Assembly: GCF_010731735.1 (NCBI RefSeq)
Contig: NZ_AP022588.1
Span: 992,001-1,056,000, forward strand
Direction of reading: 5' to 3'
Length of the DNA stretch: 64,000 bases
Origin: Mycolicibacterium sediminis
GTDB taxonomy: Bacteria; Actinomycetota; Actinomycetes; Mycobacteriales; Mycobacteriaceae
Positions 34,850-42,907 of this stretch are shown one piece after another; position 1 is the stretch's first letter, and each line of letters begins with the position of its first letter. The notes under the pieces are model-generated. The model made no database searches and was not told where the DNA came from. It saw only the letters and a list, made by a program, of their open reading frames with translations. The position numbers and the translations under genes are program-made.

Positions 34850-35449
34850 TTATCGGCTGACGGTCGCGGCGTCGACGAGCGTCTGCGCGGCCTTCCGCGC
34901 GTGGGTCCACGGCGCCGGATCGTCCAACGACGTGGACAGCGCCGCAGCCCCTTCGAAGAGCACGGCGAGTTGGTTCGCCAGCAGCCGCGGATTGTCGGCA
35001 CCGGCTGCCTTCGCCAGCGTGGCGATCCCCGCGATGTACTGCCGCTTGTGCTCGTGGACGACCGCCTGGATCTCGGGCATGTCCTCGGCAGCCTCGACGG
35101 CGGCGTTGTGGAAGGGACAGCCCCGCATCGCCCCGCCGGACGGCGGGGTCTCGAACAACGCCAGGATGCGGGCGCGCGGCGACCGCTTGACGTCGTCGGC
35201 GCTCGGGTTGATGGGATCGCCGACGTGCTGACGAATCTCGCGGAGGTACTCCTCGACGACGGCCGTCTTGCTCGGGAAGTGTTGATAGAGGGTCCGTTTG
35301 GACACGGACGCCTCCGACGCGAGCTTCTCGACCCCGGTGGCGTTGATGCCGTCCCGATAGAACAGGTCGATGGCCGCCGCGACGATGCGCTTGCGAGCGC
35401 CGCGACCGCCCCGCGAGGCAGTCGCCACGTTCCCGGAAGTTTCACCCAT
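34850..35449 (-). CDS. TetR/AcrR-family regulator
   Basis: A 199-residue TetR protein. The HTH at about 30-65 (GVEKLASEASVSKRTLYQHF) and RGCPFHNAAVE in the C-domain mark the LmrA/YxaF-like group, often paired with oxidoreductases. ATG 35449. It is divergent from an SDR gene, with several GTGTAC elements in the 226-bp gap that are likely its operator. Confidence 0.82.
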   Translation of the reverse strand: MGETSGNVATASRGGRGARKRIVAAAIDLFYRDGINATGVEKLASEASVSKRTLYQHFPSKTAVVEEYLREIRQHVGDPINPSADDVKRSPRARILALFETPPSGGAMRGCPFHNAAVEAAEDMPEIQAVVHEHKRQYIAGIATLAKAAGADNPRLLANQLAVLFEGAAALSTSLDDPAPWTHARKAAQTLVDAATVSR

Positions 35450-35487
35450 GGCTGAAGTGTACCGATGAGTTTACCTTCGGGCCACCA

Positions 35488-35524
35488 CCGTGTACGGTCG
35501 TCACTGGTACACCGGGCGGTGTAC
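35488..35524. promoter_or_regulatory. GTGTAC palindrome cluster between TetR and SDR genes
   Basis: GTACACC (35507-35513) and GGTGTAC (35518-35524) form an inverted repeat with a 4-bp centre. A second palindrome, ACCGT-GT-ACGGT, lies at 35487-35498, and another GTGTAC at 35456-35461. Such clustering near a TetR gene suggests its operator region, controlling both divergent genes. Confidence 0.5.
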
Positions 35525-35556
35525 TTGACGCCGACGAAGACCGAGGGAGCGAACGC

Positions 35557-35595
35557 ATGACCGCATCCCGCCATCGTCGCGGCCACCGTGGGTGA
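35557..35595 (+). CDS. Possible short upstream reading frame (12 codons plus stop)
   Basis: ATG 35557 preceded by GAGGGAG at good spacing, encoding a very basic peptide MTASRHRRGHRG, ending 80 bp before the SDR start. It may be a leader peptide or chance. Included because the ribosome-binding site is better than many in the window. No function proposed. Confidence 0.2.
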   Translation: MTASRHRRGHRG

Positions 35596-35675
35596 GACGG
35601 TCGTCGTCCCACTCCTCGTGGCGTGAGAACGACGCCTTCGTAACTCGTAACGCACTGAAATCGCAAGGAGCAGAA

Positions 35676-36377
35676 ATGACCTCACTGAACGGCCAGACCG
35701 TCCTCGTCACCGGCGCCAACCGCGGCATGGGCCGGCACTACGTGACGCAACTCCTCGAACGGGGAGTGTCGACGGTGTACGCCGCGGCACGCGACACCTC
35801 TCAGATCACCGTCACCGACCCGCGGATCGTCCCGCTCGTGCTCGAAGTCACCGACGCCGCCTCGGTGGCGGAGGCGGGTCGGGTCGCCTCCGACGTCACG
35901 GTGTTGATCAACAATGCGGGCATCGTGCGCGGCGCCTCCGTCCTGACACGGGACGCCGCGCAACTGCGGGAGGAGTTGGAGACCAACCTCTTCGGACCGC
36001 TGGCGTTGGCGTCGACGTTCGCCGACCGGATCGCCGAGCGGTCTGGCGCCATCGTCAACGTCGCATCGGTGCTGGCGTGGCTCCCCGTCGGTGCCAGCTA
36101 CGGCGTCACCAAGGCCGCACTGTGGAGCGCGACCGACTCGATGCGCCTCGAACTCGGCCCTCGCGGCGTCCAGGTGGTGGGCGTCTACGTCGGCCTCGTG
36201 GACACCGACATGGGTCAGACGTTCCCCGACAGCCCGAAGTCCGACCCCGCCGAGATCGTGCGCCGCGTCCTCGACGGCATCGAGTCCGGCGACGACGAGG
36301 TGCTGGCCGACGACATGACCGTGGCGGTCCGTGCGGCGCTCAACCAGCCCGTCGCGGAGCGACTCGCCAACGTGTAG
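35676..36377 (+). CDS. SDR-family oxidoreductase
   Basis: A 233-residue classical SDR: TGANRGMG at 12-19, NNAG at 79-82, Ser131, Tyr142 and Lys146 (YGVTK). The short C-terminus lacks the usual FabG ending. It is probably an NAD(P)-dependent reductase of unknown substrate. ATG 35676 has AAGGAG upstream. It is controlled in all likelihood by the divergent TetR at 34850-35449. Confidence 0.83.
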   Translation: MTSLNGQTVLVTGANRGMGRHYVTQLLERGVSTVYAAARDTSQITVTDPRIVPLVLEVTDAASVAEAGRVASDVTVLINNAGIVRGASVLTRDAAQLREELETNLFGPLALASTFADRIAERSGAIVNVASVLAWLPVGASYGVTKAALWSATDSMRLELGPRGVQVVGVYVGLVDTDMGQTFPDSPKSDPAEIVRRVLDGIESGDDEVLADDMTVAVRAALNQPVAERLANV

Positions 36378-36449
36378 TCCGCGCGTTTGTCCTCCTGATG
36401 CCTGGGCACCCACGTCGGGTCGCACCGGACGGATCAGGACGGAGGAATC

Positions 36450-37550
36450 ATGGAAGCCGATCGTTTCACGTCGCTGCTGGAGTCCAAGGGCCCGTACGCG
36501 TCGGTCTACTGGGACGATTCTCACGACACGGAGGACGCCGCTGCGCAGCGCGAGTTGAAGTGGCGCGCCATCCGCGAGGACCTCGAGCGCCAGGGCGCGT
36601 CTCCCGGCCTCGTCGACGCACTGCAGCGCGCCATCGTGGAGTCGAAGCCGCCGGTCGGTCGCAGCGGCCGGGGTGTCGTGGCAGGCGAGGACGGGGTGCT
36701 GCTCAACGAGCACCTGATTCGACCGCTGGAGACGCCCGAGACGCGGGTGTCGACGCTGCCCTACCTCGTCCCGCTGGTGACGCACGCGCCGCCGCATGCG
36801 ACGTACTTCGTGGCCACCGTCGACCATGCGGGCGGCGACGTCACCCTGCATCACGACGGAAGGGTGCGATCGGAGACCGTCGACGGCGGCGGCTACCCGA
36901 TCCACAAGGCCGACAGCGCCGAAACCCCCGGTTACGGCGATCCCCAGCGCCGCACGATGGAGGCCGGCCGCAAGAACCTGCGGGCCGTGGCCGACCGGCT
37001 CACGCACCTCGTGGACTCCGAGTCCCCGGACGTCGTCTTCGTCGTGGGCGAGGTTCAGTCGCGTGCCGACCTGACGCCCATCCTCGAGCAGCGAGTCGCC
37101 GACCTCGTCGTGGAACTGGACGTCGGCGCTCGGAACAGCGGCGTGGACGACGCCGCGGTGCGGCGCGCCATCGACGAGGAGCTGCTCCGGCGACGGGTGA
37201 CGGAACTCGACGCTGCGGCACAGAGCTTCTCACTCGCCGTCGGCCAGGGCTCCGGCCTGGCCACCCAGGGTCTCCACGGCGTGTGCGCCGCGCTGCGTGC
37301 GGGCGCGGTGGAGACGCTGATCATCGGCGACGTGGGCGACTCCACCGTGGTCGCCGGCGACGATCTGTCGACCGTCGCGCCGAATCCGAATGTGCTGTCC
37401 GAACTCGGGACCGCGCCGACCCAGACGCTGCGGGCAGACGAGGCGCTGCCGTTCGTCGCCGTCTCGATCGGAGCCGCGCTGATCCGCACCGACGAACGGA
37501 TCGCACCCGACGACGGGCTGGGGGCGATACTGCGGTACCCGCTGCCGTGA
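36450..37550 (+). CDS. Rv2629-like protein, eRF1/Vms1-like fold
   Basis: A 366-residue protein closely resembling M. tuberculosis Rv2629, a dormancy-regulon protein, throughout its length (for example ASVYWDDSHDTEDA near the start, VDHAGGDVTLHH, VVFVVGEVQSRADL, and ADEALPFVAVSIGAALIR near the end). The family is related to archaeal/eukaryotic release-factor eRF1 and the Vms1/ANKZF1 peptidyl-tRNA hydrolases, so a role in ribosome rescue is possible but unproven. ATG 36450 has GGAGGAATC just upstream. Confidence 0.8.
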   Translation: MEADRFTSLLESKGPYASVYWDDSHDTEDAAAQRELKWRAIREDLERQGASPGLVDALQRAIVESKPPVGRSGRGVVAGEDGVLLNEHLIRPLETPETRVSTLPYLVPLVTHAPPHATYFVATVDHAGGDVTLHHDGRVRSETVDGGGYPIHKADSAETPGYGDPQRRTMEAGRKNLRAVADRLTHLVDSESPDVVFVVGEVQSRADLTPILEQRVADLVVELDVGARNSGVDDAAVRRAIDEELLRRRVTELDAAAQSFSLAVGQGSGLATQGLHGVCAALRAGAVETLIIGDVGDSTVVAGDDLSTVAPNPNVLSELGTAPTQTLRADEALPFVAVSIGAALIRTDERIAPDDGLGAILRYPLP

Positions 37551-37560
37551 CCCCTCCGAA

Positions 37561-37941
37561 CTACGGTGCGGGAAAACGCGGGTCGACCGTGTACCGGCCG
37601 CCCGGGTCCTGGCAGTAGAACAGTCCGCAGTTGACCGGTGGCCTGCTCAGGTTCTCCAGCGGGACCCCGGCGGGCGGCAACGCGCCCTCCCAGACACTGG
37701 GCGACACGTTGCCCGGAATGCCGTAGCTCCACCAGTAGGTGTGGCAGGTGTTCCAGTCCCAGTTGGGGCGTTCCGACCCCGAGGCGAAGCCCTCGTACTG
37801 GCCGGGGCACCAGGTGAAGGGTCCGGTGGCCCGCGCGTCCGGATCCGCCTGCGCAGTCGCCGGTGTCAACGCCAGGCTCGTCAGCGCGGCAGCGCCGGCG
37901 AGTAGGGCGGCGGCTGTCAACCGCGTGAAGAACGACGTCAT
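37561..37941 (-). CDS. Small secreted protein of unknown function
   Basis: A 126-residue exported protein with a signal peptide 1 to about 33 (ending TAQA). The mature part has four Cys (TWCPGQ, NTCHTYW, VNCGLF, FYCQD), suggesting two disulfides, and many aromatic residues. It resembles short mycobacterial secreted proteins without known role. ATG 37941 gives a good signal peptide and has GAGAGG upstream; the frame opens a further 12 codons. Confidence 0.7.
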   Translation of the reverse strand: MTSFFTRLTAAALLAGAAALTSLALTPATAQADPDARATGPFTWCPGQYEGFASGSERPNWDWNTCHTYWWSYGIPGNVSPSVWEGALPPAGVPLENLSRPPVNCGLFYCQDPGGRYTVDPRFPAP

Positions 37942-38071
37942 GGTGTGGCCTCTCGGTTCGTGTTGTGGTGACAGCACACGTCCGCGGTCCGGCTACCGAT
38001 CCCAATTCCACGCGCGCACGGCCCTGCCCGATCCCCCTCCCCGCCGCCGTGGCTCGCCTAGGCTCACCGGC

Positions 38072-39178
38072 ATGTCGGACTCGGATGCATGCCAGTGCAG
38101 CGCCGGGCATTCGATCTCGCGGCGAACCATGCTGGCGGCGTCGATGTCCGCCGTCACCGCCGGCGCCCTCGTCTCCACTGCGGGCACTCCCCGAGCGTCG
38201 GCGGATCCGTCGCCCTCACTGCCCGCCAACGCGCTGATCACGCTCGGCGTGCAGGCCGGGCCACCACCGGTGCCGAACATGACCGGGATCTCGTCGGCCC
38301 TGAAGATCGGCGACGACGTCTACCAAATCGACTGCGGCCTCGGGTCACTCAACGCCTTCACCAACGCCGGCCTACGCTTCGACGCTCTGAAGAGCATGTT
38401 CATCACCCACCTGCACACCGACCACATCGTCGACTACTTCAGCTTCTTCCTCTCCGGCGGATACACGGCGTCGAAGGGCAAGGCGCCCGTGACCGTCTAC
38501 GGACCCGGGCCGGCCGGAGGGCTGCCGCCGAGCCGGGTCGGCAACGCGGCCCCCGCCACGATCGACCCGCAGAATCCGACGCCGGGGCTCGCCGCGACCA
38601 CGGCGGCACTGCAGCAGGCGTTCGCGTACACCAACAACATCTTCATCCGTGACATGGGCACCGACGACATCCAGGCCCTGGCCGACGTCGTGGAGATCGC
38701 GGTGCCGCCCGGCTCGGACTACCTGAACCGCTCGCCGGTGATGGAGCCCTTCACCGTGATGTCCGACGACAACGTGACGGTGACGGCGACCCTGGTGTCC
38801 CACTACGACGTCTATCCCGCCTTCGCCTTCCGGTTCGACATCGCGAGGCTCGGGTTCTCCGTGACGTTCTCGGGTGATACGACGAAGTCGGACAACGTGA
38901 TCCGGCTCGCCCGTGACACCGACATCCTGGTGCACGAGGCAGAGTTCAGCCTCGACGACTCCTACTACGGCAACAGGTTCCCGCCGGACTACCTGGTGAA
39001 CTCTCATACCTCGGCCGAGCAGGTCGGCGAGGTCGCCGCAGCGGCCAACGCCCGCCACGTCGTCCTCAGCCATTACGACCCGACCAACCTGCCCGACGCC
39101 GAATGGCAGGCCGCGATCGGCAAGAATTACTCCGGCAAGGTGACGGTCGCGCGCGACGGTCAGGTCTTCGCGTTCTGA
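38072..39178 (+). CDS. Tat-exported metallo-beta-lactamase-fold hydrolase
   Basis: A 368-residue protein. The Tat signal SRRTMLAASM at about 17-26 is followed by a metallo-beta-lactamase fold with HLHTDH at 113-118, then FSGDTTKSDN with a metal Asp and VLSHYDP as last His. It belongs to the RNase Z/arylsulfatase-like branch; as an exported protein it more likely cleaves a small ester or phosphoester. ATG 38072. TAGGCT at 38059-38064 may be a -10 giving a nearly leaderless mRNA. Its 3' end overlaps the convergent amidohydrolase gene by 19 bp. Confidence 0.82.
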   Translation: MSDSDACQCSAGHSISRRTMLAASMSAVTAGALVSTAGTPRASADPSPSLPANALITLGVQAGPPPVPNMTGISSALKIGDDVYQIDCGLGSLNAFTNAGLRFDALKSMFITHLHTDHIVDYFSFFLSGGYTASKGKAPVTVYGPGPAGGLPPSRVGNAAPATIDPQNPTPGLAATTAALQQAFAYTNNIFIRDMGTDDIQALADVVEIAVPPGSDYLNRSPVMEPFTVMSDDNVTVTATLVSHYDVYPAFAFRFDIARLGFSVTFSGDTTKSDNVIRLARDTDILVHEAEFSLDDSYYGNRFPPDYLVNSHTSAEQVGEVAAAANARHVVLSHYDPTNLPDAEWQAAIGKNYSGKVTVARDGQVFAF

Positions 39179-40167
39179 TCCTCGGCGTTCAGGTAGGCGG
39201 GCAACCGGTCACCGAAGAGACGAACCGCGTTCTCGGAGGAGACCTTTCGACGATCGCCGTCGTCCATCGGAAACGACGACAGGAACGTCGCGCCGTCCTG
39301 GTTGTCGTCCATCGGATAGTCCACCGAGAACATCACACGATCGGCACCCATCACGTCGAGAGTGCAGGAGAACGCCGGTGGACAGAAGTTGCCACTCGTC
39401 GTGACGTAGAAGTTGTCGAGCAGGTACTCCGAGGGCAGCCGTGCGAGCGGGTTCTCCGGCGTACCGCCGAGGCCGTAGTACCGATCGATCCGGTACGCCG
39501 CGAAGGGCAGCATCTCGCCGAGGTGCCCGATGATCATCCGTAGCCGTGGGAACTTGTCGAACAGACCCGAGTAGATGAGCCGCAGGACGTGCGTGCCCGC
39601 CTCCGCGGCGAACCCCCATGACGCCAGGTGCAGTCCCTGGCCGACGTAGGGCGCGAACCAGGCGTCCATCACCGCCGGGTGCGGAGTGGTGGGGTGCAGG
39701 TAGATCGGCGCGCCAAGCGCTTCCGCGCGTTCGAAGAGTCCCTCGTACGCCGGGTCGTCGAGGTATCGGCCACGACAGTGACCGTTGATCAGGGCGCCGA
39801 CGAGGCCGAGATCGGTGACCGATCGCTCCAATTCGTCCGCCGCGGCATCCGGGTCCTGGGTCGCGAGCGTCGCGAACCCTCCGAATCGGTCGGGATTCGC
39901 ACGCACCGTCTCGGCCAGGTCGTCGTTGGCCCGTCGCGCGAGGTCGACGGCGGCTGCGACGTCGACCGACTCCTGGACGCCCGGGTCGAACAGCGACATG
40001 ATCTGGAAGTCGATGCCGGCGGCGTCCATCTGTTCCAGACGCAACGGGCCGCGGTCGTACAGCCTCTCGAGGGCCAGTGGGTCGTTCGACTTCAGCCAGG
40101 TGGCAACGGGATTGCCGACACTGGCCGGGTCCCAGGCGAAGTGCTCCTCGAGGGCGATCAGCGGCAT
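39160..40167 (-). CDS. Amidohydrolase-2 family decarboxylase (ACMSD/gamma-resorcylate type)
   Basis: A 335-residue TIM-barrel metalloenzyme. Likely metal and catalytic residues are Glu7 and His9 (LEEHF), His158 (YLHPTT), His215 (IGHLGE) and Asp283 (SVDYP). The branch includes non-oxidative decarboxylases of 2,6-dihydroxybenzoate, 2,3-dihydroxybenzoate and ACMS. The aromatic substrate is not known; no operon partner helps. ATG 40167. Its last 19 bp overlap the end of the opposite gene. Confidence 0.82.
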   Translation of the reverse strand: MPLIALEEHFAWDPASVGNPVATWLKSNDPLALERLYDRGPLRLEQMDAAGIDFQIMSLFDPGVQESVDVAAAVDLARRANDDLAETVRANPDRFGGFATLATQDPDAAADELERSVTDLGLVGALINGHCRGRYLDDPAYEGLFERAEALGAPIYLHPTTPHPAVMDAWFAPYVGQGLHLASWGFAAEAGTHVLRLIYSGLFDKFPRLRMIIGHLGEMLPFAAYRIDRYYGLGGTPENPLARLPSEYLLDNFYVTTSGNFCPPAFSCTLDVMGADRVMFSVDYPMDDNQDGATFLSSFPMDDGDRRKVSSENAVRLFGDRLPAYLNAEDQNAKT

Positions 40168-40221
40168 GGCACACCTTCACGTTTGAGTCGGACGACCGGG
40201 CAGGCCGAAGGTAACCCAGGA

Positions 40222-40821
40222 TCACCCGCCCATGTCGGCGTATCGACGTCGCCGGGAACGCGCCATCGACACGACCAGCCACACGGCGGACGCGAGGAAG
40301 TAGAAGGCGCCGAACGCCGCGTAGGGCGCGACGTCGACGACGCTCGGCGTCTCGGGCGCTCGGGCCGCGACCAGGAACATGGCGCCGGCGGCAGCGGACT
40401 GGGCACCGCTGAGGATCATCAACCATTGCGCGCCAACGGTTCTCCACCGGCGCACGGCCGTCGCCAGTTGCAGCAGGCCCGACAGTGCGGCCCATACTCC
40501 GAAGACGCCGATCACCGCGTGCATGCCCACGGTGAGGCCGACCGCCACGGCGATCGTGGTCAGGCTGCTGACGGCCGTGTTGAACGCCTGGGTGGGATTC
40601 TCGCGCAGGCCACCGTTGCGTCGCGCGTCGAGGACGTTCGCCATGGCGTCCCAGGCCGGGTAGACGACGAGGAGTACCCCCGAGGCCCACGGCGAGACCG
40701 TTCCCACGGTCAGCGCGGCGGCGACCCAGGCGAGCGAAACCGCCCCTCGCAGTGCGTAGTAGGCGCGCAGCCAGTGCTGCGCACCCGTGGACGTGCGTTC
40801 GTCGAGCGTCGGTTCGGACAC
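40222..40821 (-). CDS. DUF308-like membrane protein
   Basis: A 199-residue protein with six hydrophobic segments and a basic C-terminal tail (SMARSRRRRYADMGG). The spacing of segments resembles DUF308/HdeD-like proteins, which have no clear role in actinobacteria. Start GTG 40821. It is divergent from a TetR gene across 112 bp containing two strong operators, so it is probably the target of that regulator. Confidence 0.7.
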   Translation of the reverse strand: MSEPTLDERTSTGAQHWLRAYYALRGAVSLAWVAAALTVGTVSPWASGVLLVVYPAWDAMANVLDARRNGGLRENPTQAFNTAVSSLTTIAVAVGLTVGMHAVIGVFGVWAALSGLLQLATAVRRWRTVGAQWLMILSGAQSAAAGAMFLVAARAPETPSVVDVAPYAAFGAFYFLASAVWLVVSMARSRRRRYADMGG

Positions 40822-40899
40822 GGTGGTCTCCTCGATGGGGATGGGTGTCGTCCGTCGGGCATTGCGGGTCGACTCGTCGACCGAGGCTGATCGCGCAGC

Positions 40900-40942
40900 G
40901 TGTAGTCGGTCGACTACACGTTACTGTAGTCATATGACTACA
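40900..40942. promoter_or_regulatory. Two TGTAGTC-type operators, one covering the TetR start codon
   Basis: Site 1: GTGTAGTC (40900-40907) and GACTACAC (40912-40919) around GGTC. Site 2: perfect 18-bp palindrome TGTAGTCAT/ATGACTACA at 40925-40942. Centres are 24 bp apart. Site 2 includes the TetR ATG (40934), and TACTGT at 40922-40927 fits a -10 element that would place transcription start on this ATG. Strong case for autorepression of a leaderless gene. Confidence 0.7.
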
Positions 40943-41485
40943 GCAAGTGCGGGCGATCGCATCCGGCCGCTGGTGCTGTCCCATGCGGCGGACCTCTTCG
41001 CCGAGAGAGGGCCCGCGGCAACGTCGTTGCGCGACATCGCCGAACGCTCGGGAGTCAACGCCGGGTTGATCTTCCGGCACGTCGGCAACAAGGACGCGGT
41101 CGTGGTCGCAGTGCTGGACCACCTCGAACGGGAGCTGACGACCGCACGCGAATCCGGCATGTCCCGTGACGTCGTCGAGGCGCGCGCCGAGCGCAGCTGG
41201 AAGGTGATCGCGCGGGCCCTGCTCGACGGCTTCGACGTCGGGCGTCTCCAACGGCGATTCAGCAACGTGGAGCAGCTCGTCGAGGTGGCGCGCGCGCACC
41301 ATGGCGACGACTACACGGCGCGCGTCAGCACCGCCGACGCACTGGCGCTACAGCTGGGCTGGCACCTGTTCGGGCCGTTCCTGCGAGCGGCGACCGGCCT
41401 GGACGACGCGGAGCCCCATCCCGTCCCCAATGCGGTCGGCGAGGCGTTCGCCGCCGAACTGGGCGACCCCCGCAGGCTGCGCTAG
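40934..41485 (+). CDS. TetR/AcrR-family regulator, probably leaderless
   Basis: A 183-residue TetR protein with HTH at about 25-60 (SLRDIAERSGVNAGLIFRHV). The ATG at 40934 has no ribosome-binding site but lies 7 bp after a TACTGT -10 candidate and inside a perfect palindrome, suggesting leaderless, self-repressed expression. It likely controls the divergent DUF308-like gene as well. The ligand is unknown. Confidence 0.82.
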   Translation: MTTASAGDRIRPLVLSHAADLFAERGPAATSLRDIAERSGVNAGLIFRHVGNKDAVVVAVLDHLERELTTARESGMSRDVVEARAERSWKVIARALLDGFDVGRLQRRFSNVEQLVEVARAHHGDDYTARVSTADALALQLGWHLFGPFLRAATGLDDAEPHPVPNAVGEAFAAELGDPRRLR

Positions 41486-41593
41486 CCGACGCTCGTCACG
41501 TCGATTGAGGAACCGGCACGCCAGCAGCACCGCCGTCACCGGGCCGAACAGCACCAGTAGCGGCAGTAGATTGGCGAACGAACTCGAAGACAT
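41348..41593 (-). CDS. Possible small membrane protein antisense to TetR 3' end
   Basis: Minus-strand frame of 81 codons plus stop from ATG 41593. The first 25 residues form a convincing membrane helix (NLLPLLVLFGPVTAVLLA) followed by a basic stretch (CRFLNRRDERRL); this part lies in the gap between two convergent TetR genes. The rest overlaps the TetR coding region antisense and looks non-specific. It may be a real small protein or chance; I cannot decide. Confidence 0.28.
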   Translation of the reverse strand: MSSSSFANLLPLLVLFGPVTAVLLACRFLNRRDERRLAQPAGVAQFGGERLADRIGDGMGLRVVQAGRRSQERPEQVPAQL

Positions 41594-41691
41594 CACTCGA
41601 TTGCAGCGCACCGCACGTCGGGCGTCGATGGTCCTTGACGGAATCCCTACGCCCCGGTGTCGGAGTTCACACGGGCGCCGGCGGCGGACGG

Positions 41692-42309
41692 TCAGCGCGC
41701 GGCGAGACTCCGTCCGACTCGTCGCGCAACTTCGGCGGCGAGGTCGGACGCGGGGACGTCACGGGCGGTGGAGAACGCCATCATCGCGGTGCCCCGCAGG
41801 AGTCCGATGATCGCGACGGCGGCGAGGTCGGGATCGACGTCGGGGTCGATCGACCCGTCGTCCATGCCCGCTCGGATCTGCTGCGCGAGGTGGCTCCGGA
41901 ACCAGGCGTCGCGCTCGGCGAACAGCGACGCGAGGGACGGTTCGAGGTTCGCCGACTCCGTCCACATCTTCAAGAACGCCTCCGAGCGCGGCGAGCGGTC
42001 GTGCATCCCGCCCAGGTACGCCTCGACGAACTGGGTGAGGCACCCGAGCCCCGTCTCGGAGTCGGCCGGTACGTCGAACTGCTGGGTGTGCAGGATCAGT
42101 TCCTCCAGCAGCCGCGTCTTGCTGCCGAAGTGGTGGTTGACGATGCCGCGGCTGTACCCGGCCGCCTCGCCCACGGCAGCCAGTGAGACGGCCTTCGAGC
42201 CGTGCGCGGCGACCAGGGACGTTGCGGCGTCGAGGACGCGGCGCCTGGTCTCGGCACGCCGTTCGGCCTGGGTGCGCCGAGCCAGCCCCGTGTCGTCCAT
42301 GGCGGTCAT
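41692..42309 (-). CDS. TetR/AcrR-family regulator
   Basis: A 205-residue TetR protein. The HTH is at about 40-75 (SLAAVGEAAGYSRGIVNHHF). ATG 42309; a second ATG four codons in is possible. It is divergent from a DUF1330 gene over 79 bp, which it probably controls. The intergenic region has only an imperfect inverted repeat. Confidence 0.82.
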   Translation of the reverse strand: MTAMDDTGLARRTQAERRAETRRRVLDAATSLVAAHGSKAVSLAAVGEAAGYSRGIVNHHFGSKTRLLEELILHTQQFDVPADSETGLGCLTQFVEAYLGGMHDRSPRSEAFLKMWTESANLEPSLASLFAERDAWFRSHLAQQIRAGMDDGSIDPDVDPDLAAVAIIGLLRGTAMMAFSTARDVPASDLAAEVARRVGRSLAAR

Positions 42310-42388
42310 TGTCCCTCGCCACGGCGCGTGTCGGAGTCAGGCTGTAAGTTGCGTGTCGTATAGCAAGTAACAACGAATTGGAGACGAC

Positions 42389-42754
42389 ATGCCCGGCTTG
42401 AATGCAGCAGACCTCCAGAACTTCGTCGCCGCCGACCCCTCGGGACCAGTGGTGATGCTGAATCTGCTGAGGTTCGCCCCCGGAGGTGAGGCCAAGTACC
42501 TGGAGTACATCGAGCGCTTCAGCAGCTCGGGAGTCAACGAGCGGTACGGCGTGACCATCGTCTACGGCGGCAGGGGCCACGCATCGCTCGCGGCGGACGC
42601 GGGAGGCGACTGGGACATGGTGGCGCTGGTCGGCTACCCCAGCCGACAGAACTTCCTCGACATGGTCAACGACCCCGACTATCAGGCGTTCGAGCACCTG
42701 CGTGCCGAGGCGGTCGCGACCGCCGTCCTCCAGCCCACCACCCCGGCCCTGTAG
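42389..42754 (+). CDS. DUF1330 family protein
   Basis: A 121-residue dimeric alpha/beta-barrel-type protein: PSGPVVMLNLLRF, LEYIERFSSSG, and VALVGYPSRQNFLDMVNDPDY are the usual DUF1330 blocks. Function unknown; the fold relates to small monooxygenases. ATG 42389 has TTGGAG upstream. It is divergent from the TetR at 41692-42309, likely its regulator. Confidence 0.78.
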   Translation: MPGLNAADLQNFVAADPSGPVVMLNLLRFAPGGEAKYLEYIERFSSSGVNERYGVTIVYGGRGHASLAADAGGDWDMVALVGYPSRQNFLDMVNDPDYQAFEHLRAEAVATAVLQPTTPAL

Positions 42755-42907
42755 GCCCGTGGCGGGACGCGGGATTGCCGTTCACCGGCCCACGAGGAAC
42801 GGTTGGCCGTAGATTGCCGGAGTACCGGTCGCGGCCTCGAACCCCGCGGGAGTAGCCGGTCGGATCCGAGGTGACCCGATGGTGGACGGCGAGCGGTCGA
42901 CGCCGCC

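Noticed and set aside
42341..42372. Imperfect inverted repeat between the TetR and DUF1330 genes
   Set aside because: Arms GTAAGTTGC and GCAAGTAAC pair only partly; too weak to list as operator, although some operator is expected here.
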